Source: Streptomyces sp. NBS 14/10 (GTDB taxonomy: Bacteria; Actinomycetota; Actinomycetes; Streptomycetales; Streptomycetaceae). Taken from it: DNA of 46,813 nt. The stretch spans positions 1 to 46,813 of the forward strand of contig NZ_NCSM01000036.1 of the NCBI RefSeq assembly GCF_002224125.1, given 5' to 3'. Positions within the stretch are counted from its first letter, which is position 1; every line of letters begins with the position of its first letter. Under the pieces are notes generated by a model that saw nothing but the letters and a program-made list of their open reading frames with translations, was not told the DNA's origin and searched no databases. Of this stretch, positions 24,914 through 34,473 are shown piece after piece. The position numbers were made by a program, and so were the translations under genes.

Positions 24914-27900
24914 CGGGTCGCCCGGATGGACCTGCCACGAGCCCGGCCGTGGGACAGGACGTACTCGACGGGATCGCCGCGGCGGTCGCCGACCTACCGG
25001 GGGTGACCGAGGCGTACGCCATGGTCCGCCGCACCACCGGCGCGGGAGCGGCCGGTACATCGCCGGCCCGGCCGACACCGCAACCCGCGACGGGGCCCGC
25101 GGCGAACCCTCCGAACCCCTCCGCCCCCACGCTCCACGGCCACCGGGCATCCGAGGGGCTCCGGTCCTCGGAGACCCACGGGCCCGCTCTGCGACTGCCG
25201 CCCGGCGCGCCCACGACCCTGTCCGAAGCACTGCACGCCGCCGCCCGAGAGGCGGCCGACAAGGGCACCGTCTTCATCCGGGACGATCACGGCGAGGAGT
25301 ACGAGGTCTTCCAGAGCTACCCGCAGTTGCTCGACGAGGCCCGGCGTACCCTCTCCGGGCTGCGGGCGGCGGGACTGCGGCCGGGTGACGCCGCGCTGTT
25401 CCAGTTCGCCGACAACCGCAACTACCTCACCGCCTTCTGGGCCTGCGCACTGGGTGGCTTCATTCCCACCCCGGTGGCCGTGGCGCCGACCTACGCCGAG
25501 GAGAACGCCACGACCCGGCGGCTGCGCAACGCCTGGGAACTCCTTGACCGGCCCCATCTGCTCACCGACCGGAGTCAGGCCCCGGAGTTGTCCCGGGTGC
25601 GCGGTCTGTGGGACGAGCCGGGAGTACGCATCCTGGAAGCCGAGGAACTGGCGCGATCCACCCCGGACGTCCGGGTCCACGACGGGGGACCGGACTCCCC
25701 GGTGCTGCATCTGCTCACGTCCGGCAGCACCGGGGTGCCCAAGTGCGTACGGCACACGAACGCCAGTGTGGCGGCCCGCACCTACGCCGTGGCCCAGGCC
25801 AGGGGGTACGGGCCGGACGACATGACCATGAACTGGATGCCGCTCGACCACGTGGCCATTGTGATGTACAACGTTCGCGACGTGTTCCTGCGATGCGGAC
25901 ACGTCAACGCGACCACAGCGCGGTTTCTGGCCGACCCTTTGGCCTGGCTGAACTGGATGGACCGGCACCGCGCGACGAACACCTGGGCCCCCAACTTCGC
26001 CTTCGCCATGGTCAACGAGCGTGCCGAGGACATCGCCCGGGCACACTGGGACCTGAGCCCCCTGCGCGCGATCACCAACGCTGCCGAGCCGGTGGTGGCC
26101 GCCACCACCCGCCGGTTCCTCGACCTCCTCGCCCCCCACGGGCTGGCCCCGGACGCCATGTGGCCGGGCTGGGGCATGTCGGAGACGTGTTCCGTGGTGA
26201 CGTACGCCCGCACCGACCGCGACGCACCCGGCGTCGGTACGGTGACGGTCGATCAGAACTCCTTGGGCGGCGCGGTGCGCCACGTCGCCCCGGGCGGAGC
26301 CGGGGCGGTGACCTTCACGGAAGCGGGCCCGCCCGTACCGGGCTTCTCGATGCGTGTCACGGGCGAGGACGGCCAGGTCCTGCCCGAGGACCACGTGGGC
26401 GAGCTGGAGGTCACGGGAGAGGTGATGATGCGCTCGTACCACGCCAACCCCGAGGCCAACCGCACCTCCTACACGCCGGACGGCTGGTTCCGCACCGGCG
26501 ACCTGGCCTTCGTGCACGACCGCTCCATGGTGGTGACCGGGCGCAAGAAGGATCAGATCATCGTGCGTGGGGTGAACACCGTCGCCCACGAAATCGAAGC
26601 GGCCGTCGAGCGGGTCGAGGGCGTCGAGGTCACGTTCGTGGCCGCGGCCGCTGTCCGCGCCCCTGAGGATGGTTCCGACCGGCTGTCCCTGTTCTACGTC
26701 CCCACCAGCTGGGACGTGGTGGCCGTCCAGCGCACCGGCACGGAGATCCGTTCGCTGCTGGCCCGGGACATGGGACTGATCCCCGATGTCGTGGTGCCCG
26801 TGACACGGGAGGAGTTCCCGAAGACCGGGAGCGGCAAGATCCAGCGAGGTCAGCTCGCCGCCGACCTGATGGCGGGCCGGTTCGCCGACCGCCTCGACGG
26901 CCGGGACGACTCCGGTCCGCAGGACGCCGGGCAGGAGGGAAGCGACGCTCCACAGGACTGGATCTGCGAGCGGGTGTGGGGGCCGGCGGAGGAGCCCGGC
27001 GGCGCCGCGCTGCCCCCCGGCCCCTGGCTGGTCCTGGACGAGGACGGCCTGTGGGAACAGGTGGCCCGGCACCTCGGAGCGGATGACGTCCCCGTGGTGG
27101 TGGTCCGCGCGGGCGACTGCCCGGCCGGGTCCGGGGACATGGAGGCGCTGGGCACGGTCCTGGCCGACACCGCCCGGCGGCACGGGCCGCTGGGCCTGGT
27201 GGTGGACGCCCGGTCACTCGGCTCCCCGGAATCCTTCACCTACGAGGACGCCGCCCGGGCGGTGGGCGACACCACCCTCGGCGTCCTCGCGGTGCTACGC
27301 GCCCTGGCCACGGAGGAGTTCGGCAGCCCTCGGCTGCTGGTGCTGACCCGCGGCGCGATGGCAGCGGCAGAGGGTGACCGGGTGGAGCTGGCCGGCGCGG
27401 CGGTGGCGGGGCTGATTCGTACGGCGGTGAGTGAGGGCACACTGCCCGTCGTACGGCAGGTGGACCTGCCGCACGACCGCGAGCAGTGGGCGCCCGCGCT
27501 GTCGGCGGAGCTGACGGACGCCCGGTTCAGCGGTGTCGTCGCCCACCGTGCGGGACACCGCCTGCGGCCTCTCCTGCGGCCCGTGCCCGGTGCCGCGTTC
27601 CCCGGGCCTCCGCAGATCACCGCCGGCGGCTGCTACCTGATCACCGGCGGGCTGGGCGGCATCGCGCACGAACTGGTCACCTACCTCGTGGCCGCCTACG
27701 GGGTGCGGTCGTTGCTCGTGGGCCGGTCCGAGGTCTCCCCCGACGGGACCGACGACCGGTCCCAGCGGCTGGCGTCCCTGGCGGCGTTGGGTGAGGTGCG
27801 CTACGCGTCGGTGGACGTGGCCGACCACACGGCACTTGCCCGCGCGGTCGACGAGGCGGAACGCGTTTGGGGGCGCGGCCTCGACGGCGCCCTGCACCTG

Positions 27901-28863
27901 GCGGGCGGGGACATCGGCGATCAGTGGAACGACCTCGACCGGCACCGTCTCGAGCACGAGACCGAAGACACGTTCACCGACATGTTCCGGACCAAGGTCT
28001 CCGGCACCCTGTCCGTGGCCCGCGTCCTCGAAGACCGCCCCGAGGCGTCACTGACACTGTTCTCCTCCGTCAACGGGGAGTTCGGCGGCAGCTCCTTCGG
28101 CGCCTACTCCTCCGCCAACAGTTTCCTGAGCGGCTTCGCGGACCACTGGCAGGCCACCCGCAAGCGGGCCGTCCGCTGCCTGTCCTGGAGCATGTGGGCG
28201 GACGTCGGCATGAACCGGGGCCGTACCACGGCGCCCGTACGGTCGCGTGGCTTCCAGGCCATCAGCGCGGCCCAGGGCCTCTCCTCGTTCCTGACCGCAA
28301 TGGCACGCGAGGCTCGCCACCAGGTGATCGGGCTGGACGTCCGGCACCCCCTCATCCTCGCCGAACTCGTGCCCGAGGCCCTGCGTGACGCGGAGATCGT
28401 CGTGGCGTACGCGGCCGGGGCGGAACTGCCGCCGGACATGCTCGAGTCGGTGCCCGCCAAGGCCGCCGGTCTGGCCGTACCGGTGAGCCTGTGGCGTCTG
28501 CCGGCGCTGCCGAGGACGGGGAACGGGAGCATCGATGCGCCCCAACTCCTTCTGGACCTAAGGGCATTGCGGATGCGCTCCCGTTACACTGAGCCGATCA
28601 CCCACCTGGAACGGCAGTTGTGCCGGATCTGGCAGGAAGTGCTCAACCTCGCACTGGTGGGACGTGACGACAGCTTCTTCGAAGTGGGAGGCAACTCCTT
28701 GCGGGCCACCCAGCTCCTACAGAGGACCAACACCGCTCTCGGTACCGACCTCGACAGCCGCACGCTGTACGAGAACCCGACCGTGGGACAACTCGCGGCG
28801 GCCATCGACGGGTCGTCAGCCGCGGGCGACGACCCGTCCGCCTGCCAGACGAAGGCCCGGTGA
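24910..28863 (+). CDS. Loading protein: acyl-AMP ligase-KR-PCP
   Basis: A 1317-residue protein. Residues 100-655 are an AMP-forming ligase: P-loop LLTSGSTGVPKC (269-280), MNWMPLDHVAIVMY, WGMSETCS, GWFRTGDLAFV and the C-terminal catalytic Lys643 (KTGSGK). It resembles the loading ligases of hybrid PKS/NRPS lines, which activate carboxylic acids. KR 905-1110 with TGGLGGIA and Ser1053/Tyr1066/Asn1070. PCP 1230-1300 (Ser1263 in VGGNSL). Between KR and PCP (1197-1212) lies a vestigial A10 motif, LPRTGNGSID, with the catalytic Lys replaced by Ser; a similar scrap sits at the N-terminus (15-40). Expected role: activate, load and possibly ketoreduce an alpha-keto starter. Starts at ATGA, overlapping the TE gene. 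Confidence 0.9.
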   Translation: MTGRPDGPATSPAVGQDVLDGIAAAVADLPGVTEAYAMVRRTTGAGAAGTSPARPTPQPATGPAANPPNPSAPTLHGHRASEGLRSSETHGPALRLPPGAPTTLSEALHAAAREAADKGTVFIRDDHGEEYEVFQSYPQLLDEARRTLSGLRAAGLRPGDAALFQFADNRNYLTAFWACALGGFIPTPVAVAPTYAEENATTRRLRNAWELLDRPHLLTDRSQAPELSRVRGLWDEPGVRILEAEELARSTPDVRVHDGGPDSPVLHLLTSGSTGVPKCVRHTNASVAARTYAVAQARGYGPDDMTMNWMPLDHVAIVMYNVRDVFLRCGHVNATTARFLADPLAWLNWMDRHRATNTWAPNFAFAMVNERAEDIARAHWDLSPLRAITNAAEPVVAATTRRFLDLLAPHGLAPDAMWPGWGMSETCSVVTYARTDRDAPGVGTVTVDQNSLGGAVRHVAPGGAGAVTFTEAGPPVPGFSMRVTGEDGQVLPEDHVGELEVTGEVMMRSYHANPEANRTSYTPDGWFRTGDLAFVHDRSMVVTGRKKDQIIVRGVNTVAHEIEAAVERVEGVEVTFVAAAAVRAPEDGSDRLSLFYVPTSWDVVAVQRTGTEIRSLLARDMGLIPDVVVPVTREEFPKTGSGKIQRGQLAADLMAGRFADRLDGRDDSGPQDAGQEGSDAPQDWICERVWGPAEEPGGAALPPGPWLVLDEDGLWEQVARHLGADDVPVVVVRAGDCPAGSGDMEALGTVLADTARRHGPLGLVVDARSLGSPESFTYEDAARAVGDTTLGVLAVLRALATEEFGSPRLLVLTRGAMAAAEGDRVELAGAAVAGLIRTAVSEGTLPVVRQVDLPHDREQWAPALSAELTDARFSGVVAHRAGHRLRPLLRPVPGAAFPGPPQITAGGCYLITGGLGGIAHELVTYLVAAYGVRSLLVGRSEVSPDGTDDRSQRLASLAALGEVRYASVDVADHTALARAVDEAERVWGRGLDGALHLAGGDIGDQWNDLDRHRLEHETEDTFTDMFRTKVSGTLSVARVLEDRPEASLTLFSSVNGEFGGSSFGAYSSANSFLSGFADHWQATRKRAVRCLSWSMWADVGMNRGRTTAPVRSRGFQAISAAQGLSSFLTAMAREARHQVIGLDVRHPLILAELVPEALRDAEIVVAYAAGAELPPDMLESVPAKAAGLAVPVSLWRLPALPRTGNGSIDAPQLLLDLRALRMRSRYTEPITHLERQLCRIWQEVLNLALVGRDDSFFEVGGNSLRATQLLQRTNTALGTDLDSRTLYENPTVGQLAAAIDGSSAAGDDPSACQTKAR

Positions 28864-30692
28864 CGGTGCCCTCCGCGAGCACGGCGCGGCAGTGGGCGGC
28901 CGGCCGGCTGCGCGCCGCCGCCGGCGGCCCGAGCGCACTGATGGCCCGCCAGCTGATGGCGGGCCGACGAACGACAGCGTGGGTCCTGCTGCTGGTCGTC
29001 GTGGTCGCGAGCGTGCTGCCCGCCCTCGTGGCCCTGGCCAGCGGGGCGCTGGTCTCCGCAGCCCAGCACGGCGATGCCAGTGGAGCCGCGCTCGTCGCCG
29101 CCGCCGTGCTGGGCGGGACCTTCTTCGCCCTCCAGCTGAGCGACTTGCTGGTCCAGACCGTCGGGGAGGTCACGGGGCGCAGACTGGGACACCAGCTCGC
29201 ACAGGAGCTGATCACCTCTGTGACACGCCCGGACTCCATCGCCCCGCTCGAGGACTCCGAGGTACGTGCGCAACTGGCCCTCGCACAGGGCATCGCCGAC
29301 GACGAGGTGGCCATCCGCGAGGCGGTCGTCTCCTTCGCCAACCTGGTGGTTCTCCGGCTCCAGGCGGTCCTGTCCGGTTGCGTCCTCCTGGCGTTCAACG
29401 CCTGGCTCGCGCTGTTCCTGCTCGCCTCCTACGTGGTGTTCGCCAGGATGATGCTGGCCGAGTACCGCGACAACCAGCTCGGGGTGTACGACGACGCGTC
29501 CAGGCTGCGGCGCGCGAACTATCTCCGCGACCTCGCTCTGACCGGCCGGGCGGCCAAGGACATCAGGGTCTTCGGGCTGGCGGCCTGGGTCGAGGAGAAG
29601 TTCTCCGCGTACTGGTCGTCCGGAGTCGCACGGCAGCGGACTTCCTGGACGGTACGCCTTGGTGGTGCCGCAGCCGTCGTCGTGGCCGCGCACACGGCAC
29701 TGCTCGTCCTCACGGCCCGCGCCGCGGCCGAGGGACGGCTCTCCATGGGACAGCTCGCCACCTATGCCACCGCCGTCACGGGCCTCGCCGCCATCACCAC
29801 GTTCTCCATGGACGTGGTCTACCTCCGGCAGGGTGCGGCCTCCGTCCCCGCCTTCCGGTGGATCAGCGAGCGGCTGGGCCCGGTCCGCGACACCGGCGCG
29901 CGTACCCTGCCGGCCCCGGCGAGGTTCCGCGCCATCCGGTTCGAAGACGTCGGATTCCGTTACCCGGGCTCGGAACACTGGGTCCTCCGCCATGTCGAAC
30001 TGGAGCTGCGCGCGGGTTCCTCGCTGGCCCTCGTTGGTCTCAACGGGGCGGGCAAGACCACGCTGGTGAAGCTGCTGTGCGGATTCCACCGCCCCACGGA
30101 GGGCCGGATCACGGTGGACGGTGTCGATCTCGCTCATCTGGACCGGCACGCCTGGCAGCGGTCCTTCGCCGCCGTGTTCCAGAATTTCAACCGCTACCCG
30201 GTGGGCTTCGGCGACAACGTCGAGTTCGGTGTGCCCGACCGCCCCCGCGACCAGGACGCCTTCGCCTCGGCGTTGCGTGCGGCCGGCGCGGGCGAGATCC
30301 TCGAACGTCTCCCCCAGGGCGAGGCGACGGTCCTGTCCCGCCAATACCCCGGCGGCACGGACCTCTCCGGCGGCCAGTGGCAACGCGTCGCCGTCGCCCG
30401 CGCCGTGTACGCCGTCATCCGCGGCGCCCGGATACTCGTCCTGGACGAGCCGACCTCCGCGCTCGACGCGCGGGCGGAGGCCGAGTTCTACGACAGGATG
30501 GTCGAACAGATCGGGCAGCAGACGATGCTGCTGATCTCGCACCGCTTCTCGACCGTCCGCAGGGCTGACCGCATCGTCGTCCTCGATGGTGGAACGGTCG
30601 CGGAGAACGGCACCCACCAGGAACTTCTCGACGCCGGAAGGCTCTACGCACGCATGTTCACACTTCAGGCGGAGAGGTTCCGTGTCCAGTGA
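28860..30692 (+). CDS. ABC half-transporter 1 (TM-ATPase)
   Basis: A 610-residue fused permease/ATPase of the multidrug/peptide exporter class. Transmembrane region about 36-330 with six hydrophobic segments. ATPase: Walker A GLNGAGKT (393-400), signature LSGGQ (502-506), Walker B ILVLDEP (525-531) and switch His561. The GTG start at 28860 overlaps the loading-gene stop (GTGA). Together with the next gene it should form a heterodimer exporting the cluster product. Between the Q-loop and signature it shows an ordinary canonical ATPase site. Confidence 0.92.
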   Translation: MTVPSASTARQWAAGRLRAAAGGPSALMARQLMAGRRTTAWVLLLVVVVASVLPALVALASGALVSAAQHGDASGAALVAAAVLGGTFFALQLSDLLVQTVGEVTGRRLGHQLAQELITSVTRPDSIAPLEDSEVRAQLALAQGIADDEVAIREAVVSFANLVVLRLQAVLSGCVLLAFNAWLALFLLASYVVFARMMLAEYRDNQLGVYDDASRLRRANYLRDLALTGRAAKDIRVFGLAAWVEEKFSAYWSSGVARQRTSWTVRLGGAAAVVVAAHTALLVLTARAAAEGRLSMGQLATYATAVTGLAAITTFSMDVVYLRQGAASVPAFRWISERLGPVRDTGARTLPAPARFRAIRFEDVGFRYPGSEHWVLRHVELELRAGSSLALVGLNGAGKTTLVKLLCGFHRPTEGRITVDGVDLAHLDRHAWQRSFAAVFQNFNRYPVGFGDNVEFGVPDRPRDQDAFASALRAAGAGEILERLPQGEATVLSRQYPGGTDLSGGQWQRVAVARAVYAVIRGARILVLDEPTSALDARAEAEFYDRMVEQIGQQTMLLISHRFSTVRRADRIVVLDGGTVAENGTHQELLDAGRLYARMFTLQAERFRVQ

Positions 30693-32499
30693 CGCCCAGC
30701 GCCACCCCGACCCTGCCGCGCCCGGCGGCCAGGGTCTGCGCACCGTTCTCGCGCTGGCCTTCGCCGCCGACCGACGGCGCGCCACCACCGCGCTGTGCAT
30801 GTTCGTCTGCCAGCCGCTACTGAAGGTCGTCACCGTCTACCTGCTCGGCCTGGTCGTCGACGCGGCCGACAAGGGCTCCCTCGGCGGAGTTTTCCGCTAC
30901 GCGCTGGCCAGCGCCGCCGTCTCGGTCCTGGTGGCCCTGTCGACCCGGCTCTCGCTGCACGTCTCAGCCTCCCTCGTGGAGAACACCTCGCGCCACCTCG
31001 ATCAGCGTCTTCAGAGACTGGCGCACGGCATCCCCGGCATCGAACACTACGAAACGACCGGTTACCTCCAGCGCATGGAGATGCTGCGCACGGAACGTCG
31101 CCGGCTCACCGACGGGCTCGACGCGGTCGGTCTGGGGGTCGGCAACCTGCTTCGGTCGGTGGCCACCGCGGTGCTGCTCGCCCTGGTGTCCCCGTGGCTC
31201 CTGCTGCTCCCGCTCCTGGCGGTGGTGTCGGTGGCGGCAGGGCACCGGTCGGAACGGTTGCAGCAACGGGCGCTGGCCGCATCGGCCGCGGACCGCCGCC
31301 GTGCCTCGGACATCCTGAGCCTGGCCACCGACCCGGACGGAGCCATGGAGCTGCGGCTGTTCGGCCTCGCCCCGCGTCTCCTCGCCCTGCACCACGAATC
31401 GGTCGAAGCCAGCGGGAAGGCCCTGGACCGCGCCGCGCTGCGTGGTCTCGGCTACACCGCCACAGGCTGGCTGATCTTCTCGGCGGGCTATGTCGCGGGC
31501 CTCGCACTGGTGCTGAACCAGTACCAGTCGGGAAGTATCACGCTCGGACAGGTCGTCGTCGTGCTGGTCCTGGTGACGACGGTGAACCTCCAGGTCGCCC
31601 TCATGGTCCGCTACACGACCATCGTGCTGCGCACCGCCAACGCGGGGCGGACCCTGCGTTGGCTCGAGGATTTCGCCCGGGAGGCTACCCGGCGCCACGG
31701 CTCGGCCCCCGCGCCCACCGGGAGCGCGGGCGACATCCTCCTGGATTCCGTCAGCTTCACCTACCCGCTCAGCGACACGCGGGTGCTGCGCGACGTCACC
31801 ACGAGCCTGCCGGCCGGCGCGGTCGTCGCGCTTGTGGGCGACAACGGCTCGGGCAAGTCCACCCTGCTCAAGCTGCTCGCCGGTTTCTACCGGCCCACCT
31901 CGGGCCGGATGCTGGCAGGGGGCACCGATCTGAGCACCGTGGACCCGGCCAGGTGGCGCCGTCACATGACGGCGGTCTTCCAGGATTTCGCCAGGCTGGA
32001 GTTCACGCTGCGCGAGGCCGTCGGTGCCGGCGACCTGAGCCAGGCCGGTGACGACGAAGCCATTCTGGCCGCGTTGGAGAGTGTCGCCGCCACGGATCTC
32101 GTCGAACGGCTCCCTGCCGGCCTCGACACCTCGCTGGGCCGGTCCTTCCTCGACGGGCAGGAGCTCTCCGGCGGCCAGTGGCAGAAGATCGCCCTGGCTC
32201 GGGCCTTTCTCCGCCCGGAGCCCCGGCTGGTCCTCCTGGACGAACCGACCGCGGCCATCGACGCGGTCGCCGAACACGAGCTTTTGGATCGGTATCTGGG
32301 TGTCGCGCGCCGACTGGCCCGGGTCTCCGGCACCACCACGGTCATCGTCACCCACCGGCTGTCGATGCTGCGCGACGCCGATCTCGTCCTCGTCCTCGAC
32401 CACGGCCGGATCGTGGAGCGCGGCGGGCACGAGGAACTGCTGGCCCAGGACGGGCTGTACGCGGAGATGTTCCATCGGCAGGCGAACGCCTACGGCTGA
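30682..32499 (+). CDS. ABC half-transporter 2 (TM-ATPase)
   Basis: A 605-residue fused permease/ATPase. Transmembrane part about 35-320. Walker A GDNGSGKST (386-394), signature LSGGQ (495-499), Walker B RLVLLDEP (515-522), switch His558. I chose the GTG at 30682 because GGAGAGG lies just upstream and the family-like sequence starts there; it overlaps the preceding gene by 11 bases. It is the last gene of the long operon, ending before a bidirectional hairpin. Likely partner of the preceding half-transporter. Confidence 0.92.
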   Translation: MSSDAQRHPDPAAPGGQGLRTVLALAFAADRRRATTALCMFVCQPLLKVVTVYLLGLVVDAADKGSLGGVFRYALASAAVSVLVALSTRLSLHVSASLVENTSRHLDQRLQRLAHGIPGIEHYETTGYLQRMEMLRTERRRLTDGLDAVGLGVGNLLRSVATAVLLALVSPWLLLLPLLAVVSVAAGHRSERLQQRALAASAADRRRASDILSLATDPDGAMELRLFGLAPRLLALHHESVEASGKALDRAALRGLGYTATGWLIFSAGYVAGLALVLNQYQSGSITLGQVVVVLVLVTTVNLQVALMVRYTTIVLRTANAGRTLRWLEDFAREATRRHGSAPAPTGSAGDILLDSVSFTYPLSDTRVLRDVTTSLPAGAVVALVGDNGSGKSTLLKLLAGFYRPTSGRMLAGGTDLSTVDPARWRRHMTAVFQDFARLEFTLREAVGAGDLSQAGDDEAILAALESVAATDLVERLPAGLDTSLGRSFLDGQELSGGQWQKIALARAFLRPEPRLVLLDEPTAAIDAVAEHELLDRYLGVARRLARVSGTTTVIVTHRLSMLRDADLVLVLDHGRIVERGGHEELLAQDGLYAEMFHRQANAYG

Positions 32500-32516
32500 C
32501 GGACCCGGCCGCCGGC

Positions 32517-32535
32517 GCTCCGGTCACACCGGAGC
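32517..32535. terminator. Hairpin terminator between convergent genes
   Basis: Perfect inverted repeat GCTCCGGT-CAC-ACCGGAGC in the 54-base gap between the convergent ABC transporter gene and the free-standing C gene. It can serve both strands; no U-tract follows, as is usual in high-GC actinomycetes. Confidence 0.6.
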
Positions 32536-32553
32536 CCGGCTCCCGGCGCGCGG

Positions 32554-34323
32554 TCAATCCCGCGCCCGCCCGGTGCCCGCCTCACGTGCCAGGGCGCGCC
32601 AAGCCGTGGCGTCGCTGCCGCGAGGCGGGGCCGCGGAGCACAGCACGTACTGCTGCGGCGTCATCAGCGCGTGACGCTCTGGTGTCGCACGCAGCGCCGC
32701 CAGGCACGCCCGGTGAACGGCGGCGGGGGTGTGCGGCCTGTCCCCGGCCGCCAGATACGCGACCAGGCGTCCGGTCCGGTCCGGTCCCGGCTCCAGGAAG
32801 ACGGCGGCCTCCGCGCCGGGGACCGCGCTCCGGACCAGTCGCGCCACCCCGTCCACATCGACCAGGCAGTCGTCCACCCGCCGCAACCCGCGCACCCCGG
32901 GGGCGGGCCGGGACAGCACGACGTCGTCCAGCTCGGCGAGGGGGAGGTCGGCCGGGCACACGGCTGCCACCAGGCGTTCGATGTCCCGCAGGAAGACCTC
33001 CATTCCGGACGGCGGCAAGTACGCGGTGTCGGACTGGAGCGTCAGGTGGATCACCTCCGGGCCACCGCTTCCCCCGTCGGTGCCCGGGCCGTCGTTCACC
33101 CACACCTGGCACTTCGGGCCCCGGTCGTGGTGGCGCCGCGGCAACCACTCCAGCCGGCTCCGTTCCAGAGCCCGCGTCAGGGCAGCCCCGTCCGGGCGGC
33201 GCCTGCCACGGGCGGGATTCGTGGTGACGGCCCGTTCGTCGTTGACGATGCAGGTGCGGTCCAGCGCGATACCACGTTCCGCGTTGACCCGTCGGATGCG
33301 CCGGGCTACCACCACCGGGTCGTAGTGGCTGTGCTCGTAGGCAAGGTGGGCCGCCGCACCGCTGCGCACGACCAGTTCCCCGAAGGTGGTGGCCCCGAGG
33401 ACGGGAACCGAGAGCAGCACGTTCTGGAAGTAGTTCCCGAGGGCGCCGAGCAGTTCCGGGGCGTCACGATTTGCCGAGGTCACCTGGAGCGCGCAGGTGT
33501 CCTGCCGGGTGAGGCGCGACAACACCGCGACGACCGTCGAGAGGAGCACCGTGGAGGTGGTCACCCGGTACCGGGCGGCGGCGACCGGCAGCGTCATCGC
33601 CAGCGCCGCGGACTCCAGCGTGAGAGTGCGGTAACGGGGGCGGGCCGGCTCACCCCCCAGCGTGAACATCGACTGCGGGACGGTCCGCAACTGCTGCTCC
33701 CAGTACGCCTCGGTGGCAGCCACGTGTCCGTCACGCACCAGACGCGCCTCGTCCGCGGCGTGGTCGAGTGGCTGCCGGCAGACATCGGGCTCCAGGGGGC
33801 CGGGTTCCTCCTCGCGCGTCAGCGATTCGGCGAGCCGCGTGATGCTCCATCCGTCCATGGCCAGGTGGTGGGAGGCGAGCACCAGGTACCGGCCGCCGTC
33901 CGTCCCGCGGACGAAGGTGACGCGCAACGGATCGTCCACCGTGATGTCGAAGGCCCGGGACCCCTCGGCACGCTCGACCCGGGTGACCGCGTCCGCGAGC
34001 GAGGTGTCCGCCACCTCCCGCTCCTGGACGACGGGCCCGGCGTGCGTCCGCACCGCCTGTTCCGGTTCACCGTTCGCGTCAGTGCGGTACACGGTGCGCA
34101 GCACCTCGTGCCGGGCGCCCAGCGCCTCGAGCCGCCTCAGCACCCGTTCGACCCCCAGTCTCGAGGGAAGGGCGGCGCTCTTCACGACGGTGAGGTGATG
34201 CCGGTCGGGTGCGGCCAGCCGTTGGTAGGTGTCCCACATCGCCCGCTGGGCCCACGTCAACGGACCGAGGCGGACGGGAAGGTCGGACAGTGACGTCGGA
34301 CGTGCCTCGGTCCATGGCGACAT
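32554..34323 (-). CDS. Free-standing condensation protein with fused adenylation C-subdomain relic
   Basis: A 589-residue protein. Residues 15-450 are an NRPS condensation domain, starting GPLTWAQRAMWD with an intact HHxxxD (SHHLAMDG, H152, H153, D157), plus LGALGNYFQNVLLSVPVLG, equivalent to the family's GxFVNTLPLR. Residues 480-575 look like the C-terminal subdomain of an adenylation enzyme (DCLVDVDGVARLVRSAVPGA, then RLVAYLAAGDRP and LMTPQQYVLC) with no catalytic Lys and no N-domain. It could form an amide or ester bond in trans, for example release or coupling to a soluble acceptor. ATG at 34323; no clear ribosome binding site. It is divergent from MurT and shares the 36-bp motif region, so it is probably co-regulated with the cluster. 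Confidence 0.88.
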   Translation of the reverse strand: MSPWTEARPTSLSDLPVRLGPLTWAQRAMWDTYQRLAAPDRHHLTVVKSAALPSRLGVERVLRRLEALGARHEVLRTVYRTDANGEPEQAVRTHAGPVVQEREVADTSLADAVTRVERAEGSRAFDITVDDPLRVTFVRGTDGGRYLVLASHHLAMDGWSITRLAESLTREEEPGPLEPDVCRQPLDHAADEARLVRDGHVAATEAYWEQQLRTVPQSMFTLGGEPARPRYRTLTLESAALAMTLPVAAARYRVTTSTVLLSTVVAVLSRLTRQDTCALQVTSANRDAPELLGALGNYFQNVLLSVPVLGATTFGELVVRSGAAAHLAYEHSHYDPVVVARRIRRVNAERGIALDRTCIVNDERAVTTNPARGRRRPDGAALTRALERSRLEWLPRRHHDRGPKCQVWVNDGPGTDGGSGGPEVIHLTLQSDTAYLPPSGMEVFLRDIERLVAAVCPADLPLAELDDVVLSRPAPGVRGLRRVDDCLVDVDGVARLVRSAVPGAEAAVFLEPGPDRTGRLVAYLAAGDRPHTPAAVHRACLAALRATPERHALMTPQQYVLCSAAPPRGSDATAWRALAREAGTGRARD

Positions 34324-34366
34324 GGCAGCACGCTAGTACGGACGGACCGGCCCGGTGCCCTCATAT

Positions 34367-34410
34367 GCGCTGTCCATTGCGCTGTCCGTCAAGGAGTGTG
34401 CGTTCAGCGC
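34367..34410. promoter_or_regulatory. Shared cluster motif, copy 2, with a direct repeat
   Basis: Positions 34376-34410 repeat the motif found before PKS1 (ATTGCGCTG, GTCAA, TGTGCG, TCA, CGC in the same order, one base shorter). A 9-base direct repeat GCGCTGTCC occurs at 34367-34375 and 34379-34387. On the minus strand TTGACG (34387-34392) with an 18-base spacer to GCATAT could be the promoter of the free-standing C gene. MurT starts 64 bases downstream on the plus strand. Confidence 0.6.
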
Positions 34411-34473
34411 CAAGGACACACGCCACCGGAACGGGCAGAGTTGTCATGACCGGTGTGAGGCGAAAGGAATCAC

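Noticed and set aside
24994..27183. 729-codon minus-strand frame inside the loading gene
   Set aside because: Antisense shadow of the ligase domain; no recognisable motifs or ribosome binding site.
28584..30833. 749-codon minus-strand frame opposite the first ABC transporter
   Set aside because: Antisense shadow; the plus-strand frame has full Walker A, signature and Walker B motifs.
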